The notes beneath the pieces are model-generated. The model was not told the origin of the DNA and did no database searches. It was given only the letters and a program-made list of their open reading frames with translations. From the NCBI GenBank assembly GCA_028571685.1, contig CM053143.1, positions 2,981,501-3,045,500 of the forward strand: DNA of 64,000 nt, read 5' to 3'. Origin of the DNA: Heterohyrax brucei. Taxonomy: Eukaryota; Chordata; Mammalia; Hyracoidea; Procaviidae. The translations under genes were made by a program, and so were the position numbers. Shown here piece after piece: positions 46,667 to 57,345 of the stretch (position 1 is the stretch's first letter; every line of letters begins with the position of its first letter).

Positions 46667-46680
46667 GCCAAGTGCCAAGT
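46667..46680 (-). repeat. 14-bp SINE tail insertion in L1 copy B
   Basis: GCCAAGTGCCAAGT sits between TTACTT and ATGTT. Copy A reads TTTACTTATGTTG at 3780-3792. The insert is the inverse of two CACTTGGC units from the SINE tail. Confidence 0.85.
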
Positions 46681-48288
46681 ATGTTTATCTTATATCCTGA
46701 AACTTCACTGAACTTTCATTAGTTTGAGTAGTTTACTTATGGATTCTTTAGGATTCTCTGCATATAGATTCATATCATCTGCAAACAGGAAGATTTTTAC
46801 TTCTTTGTTGCTGATGCAGATGCCTAGTATTTCTTTGTCTTCTTTAATTGCTCTGGCCAGAACTTCTAGTACAATGTTGAAGAGAAGTGGTGAAAGAGGG
46901 CATCCTTGCCTAGTTCCTGTTCTCAAGGGGAATTCTTTCAGTCTCTCTCCATTCAGGATGATGCAGGTGGTTGGCTTTGCATAGATGACCCTTACTGCAT
47001 TGAGAAATTTCCCTTCTATTCTTACTTTGCTGAGAATTTTTCACACGAATGGGTGCTGAACTTTGTCTAATGCCTTTTCTGCATCAATTGACAATATCAG
47101 GCGATTCTTGTCTTTTGTGTTATTTATGTGGTTGACATTATTCGTTTTTCTGATGCTGAGCCAGCCTTGCAGCCCTGGAAAGAATCCAACTTGGTCATCA
47201 TGACCTACTTTTTAATACAGTTCTGAATTCCATTGGCAAGAATTTTCTTGAAGATTTTTGCATCTAGGTTCATGAGTGATACTGTTCTATAAGTTTCCTT
47301 TTTCTGAGATTTGTTCCTGGCTCTAGTAGCAGGGTTATGCTGGCTTCATAGAAAGAATTTGGGAGTATTCCATCACCTTCTAGGCTGGGAAATAGTTTCC
47401 GTGGTATTGGAGTTAACTGTTCTCTAAAACTTTGGTAGAATTCTCCAGTGAAGCCACCTGAGCTAGAACTTTTTTTGGCTGGTAGTTTTTTAATGACTTT
47501 TGCAATCTCTTCCTTTGTAATGAGTTTATTAAGTTGTTCTACTTCTCCTTGTGATAAATTTGGTAAGTGCTATGAACCTGTAAATTTGTCCATTTCCTCT
47601 AGAGTTTCAAATCTGTTGGAGTACAGTCTTTTGTAGTATTCTGTTATGATAGTTTTGATTTCAGTCGGGTCTCATGTGACATTTCCCATCTCATTTCTTA
47701 TTCGGGTTATTTGTTTCCTCTCCTGTTTTTCTTTTGTAAGTTAGGCAATGGTTTACTAAACTTGTTGAGATTTTCAAAAAAACAGCTTTTGGTTTTGTTA
47801 ATTTTGTCAATTGTTCTTCCAAACTCTAATTTATGTAGTTCTGCTCTAATCTTTATTGTCTTTTTTCTTCTGGTACCTGAGGGATTCTTCTCTTTCTACT
47901 TGTTCAAGCTGTAGGGTTAGTTCTTTGGTTTTGGTTCTTTCTTCCTTCTGGATGTGTGTCTTTATAAACTGACCTCTGAGCACTGCTTTGGCTGTTTACC
48001 ATAGGTTTGGGTAGGATGTTTTCTTACCCCCATTTGATTCCATTAATTTCTTTAGTCCTTGATTTCTTCTATAACCCATAACTTTCTGAACAAGGTGTTC
48101 TTCAGTTTCCATGAACTCCAATTTCTATCAAAGTTTTTTCTGCTATTGATTTTGACTTTTATGGCTTTATGGTCTGAGAAGATGCTTTGCAATATTTCAG
48201 TGGTTTGGATGTTGTTGAGATTTGCTTTATGTGCTAATACACAGTCTATTTTTGAAAATGTTCCATGTGCATTGGAGAAGAAGATGTA

Positions 48289-48801
48289 TGTTTTAGTTAG
48301 CTAGTGCTGCTCTAACAGATATACCAGACTGGATGGCTTGAACAAAGGAAAATTTATTCTTACACAGTCCAGTAGCCTACAAGTCCAAATTCAGGCTGTC
48401 CGCTCCAGGGGAAGACTTCCTCCTCCTCGGCTCTACAGGAAAGTCCGATTTTACATCAGTCTTTGTCCAGGGAGCATCTTGGCACAGGAACCTCAGGTCT
48501 GAAGGATGTGCTCTTCTGGTGCTGCTTTCTTGATGGTGTGAGGTTCCCAATTTCCTGCTTACTTTACTTTCCTTTATCCCTTGCAGGAAGATTATGGGTG
48601 GGGCAAGGCACACTCCAGGGAAACTTCCTATGCAGTGGAGCAGGGAGGTAATCTTATAAAGGGATTTACAACCCCACCCTAATCATTTACCACGCAGCAT
48701 AGGAAAATTACAAGATAGAGGACAATCATAGAATATAGGGAATTACGGCACAGCCACATGTCTACACATATTTTTTGATGGATACACTTCAATCCATGGC
48801 A
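48289..48801 (-). mobile_element. Solo LTR, ERVL-MaLR-like, copy 2 (513 bp), inside L1 copy B
   Basis: Same family as 33182-33711: the same TG...CA ends, TTTATTCTTACA near the start (AATAAA on the minus strand) and the same block CTTGGCACAGGAACCTCAGG. The flanking words ATGTA (48284-48288) and GTGTA (48802-48806) are a 5-bp target duplication with one mismatch. L1 copy A carries the uninterrupted site AAGGTATACTTATCTGTTGG at 5429-5448. Confidence 0.92.
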
Positions 48802-49393
48802 GTGTACTTATTTGTTGATGGATAAAAAGTTCTGCATGTGTCGATGAGGTTTAGTAGGTTGATTTTTGCAGTAAGATCTCCTTTGCCTTTACTGAGCTTC
48901 TTTCTCAATGAGCTGTCCAGTACTGAAAGAGGAGTGTTGAAGTATGCACTATTATTGTGCAGTGATCTATCTCATTTTTCAATTTAGTCAGTGTTTGTTC
49001 AATGTATTTAGATGCTCTGGTATTGCGTGCATAAATATTTAATATTCTCAAGTCCTGCTTCTGTACTGAACCTTTCAGCAACAAATGTCCATCCTTGTCC
49101 ATGATGGTGGATTTTAAATTAAAATCTATTTTATCTGAGATTTGTATTGCCATAGCTGCTCTTCTTTGTATACTGTCAGCTTGGTATATATTCTTCCATC
49201 CTTTAATTTTCAGTTTGTTCATATCTTTAAATCTAGGGTGTGTTTCTTATAAGCAACATACAGACAGATCAGGTCTTTTGATCTAAGATGTCACTCGTCT
49301 CTTTAGTGGAGCCTTCAGTCTGTTTACATTCAGTATAATTATTGATAAGGTGTGTGTTTAGTGCTGTTATTCTGATGTATTTATTTTTGTGTT

Positions 49394-49513
49394 CATGAGT
49401 CAGATCCGAATAGACAGCACTTGGCTTTTTGGCGACCCTAGAGGCCAGAGTAGAACTGCCCCCTAGCGTATTCAAGGAGTGCCTTGAGTCAGATTCTACT
49501 CAATGGGGCTGGG
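49394..49513. repeat. Composite, partly inverted AfroSINE with target duplication
   Basis: Three SINE pieces in a row. The first is a forward 3' end (CATGAGTCAGATCCGAATAG, GACAGCACTTGGCTT). The second is an inverted body (GGCGACCCTAGAGGCCAGAG, TAGAACTGCCCCCTAGCG). The third is a forward 3' end (TTGAGTCAGATTCTACTCAA, TGGGGCTGGG). The words TTTATTTTTGTGTT (49380-49393) and TTTATTTTGTGTT (49514-49526) flank it as a target duplication. Copy A has the uninterrupted L1 site near 6010-6025. Confidence 0.85.
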
Positions 49514-49929
49514 TTTATTTTGTGTTGGGATTCCCTATGTGGCTCTTAATATTCTGTTCTGGGTCATTCTTTACGGGTTGACTATTCATTTTTTTCAGGT
49601 TGGTTTCCTGGTTGTTGAGACTCCTGTATTTTCTTGTTTTGATATGTTGCATTGCATTTGTGCTTAATATTCTACATTTAAACCTAATTTTAACTTCTGA
49701 ATATCTTTTTCACTTCCTCTGCACATGAAAGGACTACAGCTACTATAGTGTATTTCTCTTTTTAGTGTGATGGTATTATAGCTTTTGTAATATGATCACT
49801 GGTTCCCTTCTTTTAACTTTGTACCTTTGAGTTTTGTGACTTCCCTGAGTAGATTTCTTGATGCTGTGTCCTGCTTCGCCTCCTTAAATATACACTTAAC
49901 GGTTTTAATTTTCTAAGCAAGGAGATTTT

Positions 49930-50745
49930 TACAGTATTTCTTGTAGTTTTTGTTTGGATTTTAGAAAGTCCCTAGCTTCCATTTATCTGTGAATGTCTTA
50001 ATTTCATCTCCATTTGTGAGAGACAGTTTTGCAGGATGTATCACTCTTGGTTGTAAGTTTTTCTCCCTTAAGGCTTCAAATGTGTCATCCCACTGTCTCC
50101 CTGACAACACTGTTTCTGCTGAGAAGTCAGATGAAACCCTACCTGGTTTCCCTCTGAGTTTTTGCTTTTTCTTTGAGCCTCACCATCTTTAAGAGAATCT
50201 GTTTATGTTTCATTTTATTAAGCTCTATTATAATATGCCTTGGTGTCTTTCGTTTGGGATCTAGTATTTGTGGCATTTGATACACATCTCGGATATCTAT
50301 GTTTTCTTCTTCCATAATTTCAGGGAAACTTTCTGTCAGCAATTCAGCAACAACAGTCTTTGTGTTTTCAGCTCTTCCTCCCTGTTCAGGAACTCCAATT
50401 AATTGTAGATTATTCCTCTTTATGTTTTGCATTGCTTCTTCATTTTTTAAAATTTCTTTTCTCTGATTTTTCCTCATAAATGCTGGTGTCAGTTGCTCTA
50501 TCTTCAAAGGTCACTAAGTCTGACTCCCATCTCCTCAATTCTGCTCTTTTGTCTTTGTACTGAATTCTTTAATTCTGTAGTTTTGTTACTGATCTGCTGG
50601 ATTTCAGATCGTTGTTTTTCCATCATTTCAAATAGCTTGCTTAACATTTCATTTTGCTCTGATGCATTTTCTTTAATCTGTTGGAGGGTGCTATATATAT
50701 TTCTTTTGTAATTGACCTCTGACACTTTCAGAAAGGCTTCTTCAT
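49930..50745 (-). pseudogene. L1 copy B ORF1, broken
   Basis: Coiled coil at 50504-50725 (KLFEMMEKQRSEIQQISNKT, ELKNSVQRQKSRIEEMGVRL). RRM-like domain at 50139-50507 (IKRNNLQLIGVPEQGGRAEN, DPKRKTPRHIIIELNKMKHK). The two pieces are in different frames, and a deletion relative to copy A removed the MGDS part before IKRNN. Confidence 0.85.
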
Positions 50746-51865
50746 CTAGGAAGTTTTTTTTTTTTAATTTTTTATTTTTGGGGTTTTCTAGAGCAATAGT
50801 GGGCTGTTTCTTTAAATGGTTATAGATGGATTGTTGTCTTCAGGCCCTCTAGAGGTTGTTTAGTTTCTCTGGTGTTACTGCAACACGAGCTGAGGTATAG
50901 TTCTGAGAGGGGAGTTGGTCATCAGCCACCTCTGTGTACTCTAGAGACTGGCCCCAGTGGGCTCTCTTGGTAGTAGACTCCACCTCCTATCTAGCAAAGA
51001 TGGTGTCCTATTTATGGAGTCACATGGGGGCACCACCTAATCCTATGATGTGTGTCACTAAAGACTGGAAGACATGCCACCAGGCTGCTCTCCAGTTATT
51101 TACATAGGCAGTCTTATTTTAAAAAGCTGAGAGCTGTCGGACAGCTGCCAAAATCAGTCAGGTCGTCAGGTGTGGCAGACTCCCCTTCCAGCCAACAACC
51201 AAAGCACCCCTTTGGCTGTGCCCAGATGCTGTGACACAGTTCATGATAGGGAGGGGTTATGGCCCTGTTGCTATCCTCAGCTGTGCCCTATCTGTAAGGT
51301 AGCAATGTGCTAAACACAGCCTTTCTGAACTGGCACTGCTTCTCAGCTTGGGAATTCACCCCCACTGAGTCCTCTGGTTGGGTGATTCTGCCTTCCAGCT
51401 GACCAAGACTGCATCCTTGGCGAGCAGTCACTCCCACCATGAAAGAGCAGAATCTATGATGGAGCTCAGAAAAGGGAGGGTTGGGGGGCAGTGGTGCCCT
51501 CAGTCAGGAGCTGTACCGTCAAAATGTAGCTGTACCACGCACGCACTGTCCCTCTGCTGCACCATATGCTGTTTACTTCAGCACTGCAGTTCAAAATATT
51601 TACTGGCTCATGCCATTCCCAGTCTCCAAGATAAGAAAAAGAAAAAGGCATCAGTTCCCACAGTCCACGCAAGTAGTGAGTCAGCAGGAGCAGGGCTCAG
51701 TGTGTTCTGCCTCATCAGAAAGAGGTAGTTTCCCCATTTAACGGTGTGTAGTCCAAACTGACAACCCTATGGTATATCCTAGGGCTTCCTGGGTGTCTGG
51801 ACTGTTTTGTTTCGTCATCACTCCAGGCCTTAGTTTTCAGGGGGAAATGAAGAGATGAGTGTCTA
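50746..51865 (-). repeat. L1 copy B 5' UTR
   Basis: Aligns with 7263-8352 of copy A, including CCAGGCCTTAGTTTTCAG near the 5' end. The terminal GATGG-type start is not recognisable here, so the true end is uncertain by a few tens of bases. Confidence 0.7.
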
Positions 51866-52204
51866 TTTCTCTATTTATTATTTTTAATAGTCTTGTATAA
51901 TAGCAATTCTTAACCCCAAAAATCTTGTCCCCAAAACCGTATTTTTTAAATGCTCCGTGGTGATATAAGTTCTGCCTGTCAAGTTGCTGTATTTCTTCTA
52001 ATCAGTTAATGGTTTTTCATATTCATGAAAAATTAATGTCTTGTTTTCATTAATAAGAGGACCTTGAAGTTTTTGAAAATCCCAATCTGCTCTTGGGAAG
52101 AATTAGCTTTGTGTTACTTCATATTAACATAATTTCACTATAGAGTTAAAAGAGTCTGATGTCTTCCATCAGCCTCCCCAAAATAAATACAGAAAGCTAA
52201 GGTA
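51866..52204. other. Unique AT-rich intron
   Basis: No feature recognised. Confidence 0.5.
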
Positions 52205-52425
52205 TAGCCATGAATCCTGGGGTAGTGCAATGCTTAATGTGTTCAACTGCTAACTGAAAGATGAGAGGTGGGAACTCACACAGCAGAGCAGTTGAAGAAA
52301 GGCCTGCTGATCCACCTACAGAACCAACAAACAGCCATTGAAAATCCTACGGAGCACAGTTCTACACTGACACACATGGGACTTCCAGGAGTTTGAATCA
52401 ATAGTAACTGGTTTACTGGTAGCCA
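52205..52425 (+). repeat. AfroSINE copy, plus, old
   Basis: TTCAACTGCTAACTGAAAGA (head), GAAGAAAGGCCTGCTGATCC, CCATTGAAAATCCTACGGAG and CAGTTCTACACTGACACACA. The same older subfamily as 9063 and 20955. Confidence 0.8.
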
Positions 52426-52961
52426 GTTTATGTAAATTAAATGGATCACACGAAATGAAACAAGGGTCAAAAGTACAGGCAAATGCACTTATTTTTTCCC
52501 TCGAGGAACTGAACAGCTGAGATCAAATTCATAGAGATAAGCATTAAAAATTGTGATTTCTGGTAATAATCTATGAAACTAATAAATTATTGTTTTCCAA
52601 ATCTAAAAAGACACAAGTATCTGTTGAAGACGATAAAGTAGAAAACTATATGCATATTCAAAACTGAATTGAATTCTGATGAACTTACTAAATACTTTTT
52701 TTGTTTTTCTCCCTCGGTAAATCCACTGAATTTTGAAATAAAATGGAATATATCTTTTGTCCTTATCACAAAGCCTAGGTTTCAATATTCTGTACACTCA
52801 TAGTCTGTGACTCAATTTGAACCCAACATAACTTGAGAAAACGGGCCTTACACAATTAAACAAGTGTTACACCAATTTGGTCAAGAATGACACCATTAAA
52901 GTAACGCTAATCTCCTTTATATAGTCAACTTGATAATTATGCCCCAAAGGATCCATTAATG
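52426..52961. other. Unique AT-rich intron
   Basis: No feature recognised. Confidence 0.5.
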
Positions 52962-53025
52962 TTTATAGAGCTCTCTATAGTTCTGAGAGGGTCACTGTAA
53001 GTTGGACTCAACAGCAATGAGATTT
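52962..53025 (+). repeat. AfroSINE tail fragment, plus
   Basis: ATAGTTCTGAGAGGGTCACT, GTAAGTTGGACTCAACAGCA. Body end and tail only. Confidence 0.6.
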
Positions 53026-53684
53026 TTTTGAGGGGGGTACAGTTGCTATGATTTTCAGATTATAAAATAATTTCTTGTAAATTTTTTTTCTTTCTGGGCA
53101 TCTCAAGAACCTTAAATAAATGCACACACTGTAACATCACATTTTATTACTGTGAAATAGATTTAACTGTCACAACAAGTAAGTTGACCATACAATTTAT
53201 TTGCAAAGCAATACATTTTTAAGACGTAAAGAGTGGTATTTTAAATTTGTGAAGAAAATACACATAAAACCATGACTGTTCCTCAAATGCTTAAACATGT
53301 GGTTATCCTAAAGACAAACGACAGCATTAGCTTCACTGAGTATAACTTCCTCTTTTTCTAAACTTGGTGCTTTATTTCTAGATAGAGTAAAACAAAAACT
53401 AGAGCAACCTTAATAATCTTTTCTAGTTAACAACTTTTTAAATGGCTATTTGTGAGGCATTTCTAAGACTGCAACTGGATCAGGAGACATAATTACCAAT
53501 TATTACTGATTTGTTGAATTATGGCATCTTTCCACTTCTTGAAATAATAGAATTGCCTTTAATTCTACTTCTAATTGGAAATATTCTTCTAGAATTTGGA
53601 ACTCCATAAAAAAGTGATATATTCCACACTAATTTAGAGAAAAAGAGAGAATTTAAAATGTTTTTAATAATTAAAACTAAAACC
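53026..53684. other. Unique AT-rich intron
   Basis: No feature recognised. Confidence 0.5.
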
Positions 53685-53817
53685 AGACTCACTGCTCATG
53701 ACAAGTCAATTTGGACTCACAGTGACCCCACAGTTTAAAAAGTAACAGAGGAAAAAAACCACTAAATAGAAAGGGTCACTATTAGTTGGAGTCATCTTGA
53801 TGGCAATGGATTTTTTG
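53685..53817. repeat. Two SINE 3' ends facing each other
   Basis: 53685-53745 is a minus-strand tail and body (CAATTTGGACTCACAGTGAC). 53766-53817 is a plus-strand tail (GGGTCACTATTAGTTGGAGT, TGATGGCAATGGATTTTTTG). The pair may be two insertions or one insertion with an inverted half. Confidence 0.6.
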
Positions 53818-53940
53818 GAAACAGAAAGATACTACATAATATGTCCAACCATTTTTCCTTCAAAGTGAATGTCTTACATGTATTTATTTACTTACTTGAT
53901 TATTTAGTTTTCAAAGTATCTGTGTATAGTTTTATTACTA

Positions 53941-54385
53941 AGCATTCAAAGGTCAGGAATTTTGCCTGGGTGTTTGTCCCTGTTGTTGTTTGTTTCTTTC
54001 CTGTTTTGAAGTAGGCAGATGAGATGCAGGGCATAAACACAGACCTTCTGGCTGACTACTTACTCCTGAATTCCACCAGGGTATTATCAAGCCTCCTCCA
54101 AGAATTATCAATTCCCATGATTATCCTGTCTTTGCACCTGCATATGGTTTTCCCCTTGTAAACCCTTCTGGCCTGATCTGAGATAGACTCGGGGGAAGCT
54201 ATTCCATTCTGTCTTTTGTACACCGATGCACAATAAACATCTTGATGATTCACCTCAACTCTGTCTCAGTACTGGCGTTGTGGCAGGTGGCACAAATCCA
54301 GGTTTTATGGCAACAGTTGTATCCCTCAAGCATAGCACAGTGCTTCATGCACAACAGATATTCAACAAATATTCTCTGATTGCCT
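53941..54385 (+). repeat. MIR/L2-type remnant, split by an LTR
   Basis: The left part GGTCAGGAATTTTGCCTGGG (53951-53970) and the right part CAAGCATAGCACAGTGCTTC (54327-54346), then ATTCAACAAATATTCTC, together read like one ancient MIR/L2 3' end. The LTR at 53987-54315 interrupts it. Confidence 0.6.
53987..54315 (+). mobile_element. Solo LTR, 329 bp, with 5-bp target duplication
   Basis: Begins TGTTTGTTTCTTTCCTG, ends TTATGGCAACA, and is flanked by the perfect repeat GTTGT (53982-53986 and 54316-54320). An AATAAA signal lies at 54232-54237 after AGATAGACTCGGGGGAAGCT, a U3-R-like arrangement, followed by CTCTGTCTCAGTACTGGCG (U5-like). No internal retroviral sequence. The family is not identified. 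Confidence 0.78.
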
Positions 54386-54560
54386 AAACAGCCTTAAAAA
54401 AAATTTCAAATTTCACATGCAAATGTATTTGAAAAGAAATTTTGGTGGACAGAAGAGATGACATATGAGTTGATTTCTAGCCTGTAATTGTTTTCTGAAG
54501 GTCATTCACTTAAGAGAGTTGGCTGGCGGATGCCTCACCAAAAGACATCAACAACCTACA

Positions 54561-55120
54561 AAGTCTAACAGTTACATTTGCAAATTCATACTAGAAAAAC
54601 TGCTACATGCTTCACCGCTGAATATCACTACGATTCCCTTTGAAGTACTCCTCTTGGGAAGCTATGCACTGGCATCAGTGCATAGTCCACCCTTCAATCA
54701 ATTTTGGAACTCCTTCTGGAATGGCCATCAGAGCTGTCATCGTATTACTCTTGATGTCCTGAATGTCATCAAAACGTCTTCCTTTAAATATTTTATCTTC
54801 AGGTAAAGAAAAAAAGTTACTGGGGGTCAGATCAGGTGAGTAGGGAGGGTGCTGCAATACATTTATTTGTGTACTGGCAAAAAACTCCCTCACAGACAGC
54901 TATACAATGAAGTTCACAAACTTGCCACCTTGCCACCACACCACCATGCACAATGGCCATTCCAGAAAGGGTTCCAAAATTGCTTTGAAGGTGGGGGTTA
55001 GGTGCTGGCATTCGTGCATAGCTTCCCAAGGGGTGTACTTCAAAGTGACCACAGTGAAATTCAACAATGATACATGTAACACTTAGAACAATTAAGTTCA
55101 GGGACTTAACTGTCAGACCT
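54561..55120. mobile_element. Fold-back mariner-derived element 2 (560 bp)
   Basis: Ends AAGTCTAACAGTTACATTTG and, inverted, AGGTCTGACAGTTAAGTCCC are related terminal repeats. Outer arms are inverted copies: CCGCTGAATATCACTACGAT at 54616 against the inverse near 55040-55065. The centre encodes, minus strand, the transposase C-terminus at 54675-54893: LQHPPYSPDLTPSNFFSLPE and GRRFDDIQDIKSNTMTALMA. The last Asp of the mariner DD34D triad, usually in PSD, reads Asn (PSN). This is the most readable of the three elements. Confidence 0.8.
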
Positions 55121-55420
55121 TGTACGAGCAAGTCATCGGATCTGTTTGCACAGAACTGTGATACACTAAATTCACGTTCAAGAGAAAACCTGCAACAGCC
55201 AAAAGATCTTATGTACGGACCATCATAAAATCAACTGCACAAGCGAAAAACCATTTGATTCATTTACAAAAGTAGTATCATATAAGGGAAGGAAATTAAT
55301 ACATTTCTGAGACAGAAGGACTACAAATGCCATGCATTTAAAACTTTTAGGGACTGTAACAACTGTCATTAAAAAGAAAGAGAAGCTTTTCAGAATTTGT
55401 AATGACATTCTTTTTAGCTA
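55121..55420. other. Unique intron
   Basis: No feature recognised. Confidence 0.5.
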
Positions 55421-55447
55421 CTCGACTCGACAGCACTTGGCTTGGCT
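55421..55447 (+). repeat. 27-bp SINE tail insertion, plus
   Basis: CTCGACTCGACAGCACTTGG followed by CTTGGCT, the terminal SINE block alone. TTAGCTA before it and TTGGCTA at its end (55442-55448) might be an imperfect target duplication. Confidence 0.8.
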
Positions 55448-56034
55448 AATTGCTGAATTGGAAATAAATATTTCCCAGATCACTTGCAAGTTGAATAAAA
55501 TTTTGGTGATGAGAAAATAAATTTTTCTGAGAAATGATCCCTGTTCCAACAATGCTATTTAAGGAGTATCTGTAACCGGCATTTAAACAGCTAAGACTGG
55601 GCGAGCACATGCGGTGGCGGGTCAGCCTCACGACACTGTTGTGAACAAAAACACCAAAGGGAAAAATAAAGATCTATAAAAACATTCCCAGATTAGGTAA
55701 GACTAAAAAGGGAAGCAATACATGCATTTTCAGAGACTGATTTTATAACTTTTCTATCAGTCTGTCACCAAAAGGAAAATACAAATTACTAATTGATCTC
55801 TAAATGGCTTAATTTTATTGCCGTGTCTGGCATCAGCTGTCTACTGTCCTTTCTCCTTCTGTCCCGGAAGTTGATGCTTCTCCAAGTTTCTGTTCTCTGT
55901 CTTATCCACAATGAATTCAAGCACTTCTTGGATGTAAATAGCCATCTTCCAGAGCTCTTACAGTCTTTTAAGGCCAGAGCAATGGCTGAGAACCCTCCTT
56001 CAAGTCACAAAATCAACTTCCAAAATTTTGCATG
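55448..56034. other. Unique intron
   Basis: No feature recognised; 55590-55625 is a small CpG-containing patch without further support. Confidence 0.5.
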
Positions 56035-56222
56035 CCAAGCCAAGCCAACAAACAAAAAAGAATCCCAAATTTATTGCCATCCAGTTGATTCCGACTCACA
56101 GCAACCCTATAAAACAGAGTACAACTGCACCATACAGTTTCCAAAAAGCACTTGGTGAGTTTAAACTGCCCACTTTTTGGTTAGCAGCCATAGCACTTAA
56201 GCATTATGCCACCATGGTTTTG
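56035..56222 (-). repeat. AfroSINE copy, minus, with TTGGC-type tail
   Basis: Tail GCCAAGCCAAGCCAACAAAC, body TTGCCATCCAGTTGATTCCG and CAACCCTATAAAACAGAGTA, head ATTATGCCACCATGGTTTT. This full-length copy carries the same tail word as the ultra-short insertions, so it shows their likely source type. Confidence 0.9.
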
Positions 56223-57320
56223 CATAAGACCTTCAGATTCAGTATGCCCTATGCCAAAGTCATGATTTGAGCTCTGTTCCAGTTCCTCCTCTATTTTATT
56301 TTGTGATTTCTATTAATGCAAATACCATTTCACTAATGATAGTGAAAATCTTATCACTTTTATATTAACTTTTTTATTCATAGCACACTTACTATGACAG
56401 GAATACCTATTAAAGGAAACATAACTCAGCACTTTGTTATGCTCAGTATTGGTTACTGCTGTTTTTCCAAATGTATTTAACAGAGTCATATGGAAATCTT
56501 CCTTCTCTTTAATAAAATTCTTATTCTCAAGTCAAAGTCTTAGCCCCACAGATCTTTGTCATCATTAACAAACACAGTTGTTCTAAGTGAAACAAATCTA
56601 CATTAAAATGAATACTTATAATCATCTTAAGAAGTAACAATATTTCACCCAAAGTGCCTATATTATTTTATGGATATAGTTTTAAATCAGGGAACTTGAG
56701 ATTGTGGTTCCTATCCATTCTCAAATCAGAGACAAAGGGGAATTTTTAACCAGAAGATGATTCAGAACCTATAGTTGAGAGCTGGCTGGAAACGATATAT
56801 AATACGGGAGAAAAGAGAAATTACAAATTTATCAAATGAAAATTCCTGGTGTCTCATATTCTTTTAAAACAAGAAACGGAACCTTGATTTTTGCCAGTCT
56901 GTTTAAACTGTATCATCAGCATTTTCACTGAGTCTTCTTTGGGTTCAGCATCTTGTCATTTGCTTACCGGTCGTCAGGATATATTAGCTGCTCATTTTTG
57001 AATTGGTTTATATACTTTTCATTAATTTCAGAGAGTGTTTACATACACTGGAAATGATTGATTACTTCTAAGTGTTATAACCTCTAATTCTGGTTTCAGA
57101 CTTGCTTTTTACATTTTTTAACTTTGTAAGGGGGTTTTTGTCACAAATATAGACATAGGTATAATTTTAATAATCAATTGTGAGTCTTGTGTCTTATTTA
57201 AGAAACCATACATAATGTCAAAAATTGTATTTTTCTTCTGAAAATTTTAAGAATTTTTTTTTTATGGTCTAAGTTTAGTTTTATTTATGTTCCCACATGA
57301 ATAGCCAATATTTTAAACAT
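56223..57320. other. Unique AT-rich intron
   Basis: No feature recognised. Confidence 0.5.
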
Positions 57321-57345
57321 GGACTCGACGGCACTTGGCTTGGCT
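57321..57345 (+). repeat. 25-bp SINE tail insertion, plus
   Basis: GGACTCGACGGCACTTGGCT then TGGCT, the terminal SINE block alone, without body or head. No target duplication visible. Confidence 0.85.

Larger units (their letters stand above)
45010..49375 (-). pseudogene. L1 copy B ORF2, broken
   Basis: Endonuclease fragment at 48905-49222 (MNKLKIKGWKNIYQADSIQR, AIQISDKIDFNLKSTIMDKD). Reverse-transcriptase palm at 46705-46926, starting [16 protein letters not shown] and keeping FADD intact. C-terminal pieces at 45627-45833 (KDFIKRMKRPPIDWEKICGN) and 45325-45531 (HLTATALAMIQKTQNNRHWR, with the Cys-rich motif eroded). Stops, frame changes and the insertions disrupt it. Confidence 0.85.
44030..51865 (-). 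mobile_element. L1 copy B, near full length, dead, with nested insertions
   Basis: Same subfamily and strand as copy A, with matching 3' UTR, ORF2, ORF1 and 5' UTR in order. Its extra length comes from four insertions absent from copy A: a 513-bp LTR (48289-48801), a rearranged SINE (49394-49513) and two 14-15 bp SINE tails (46438 and 46667). Copy A therefore serves as an empty-site reference. An A-run in ORF2 code appears as 24 T at 46279-46302. Confidence 0.9.

Noticed and set aside
14325..57345. Recurring CACTTGGCTTGGCT words as a possible CRISPR-like or regulatory array
   Set aside because: They are dispersed in both orientations with irregular spacing and are explained as SINE tails.
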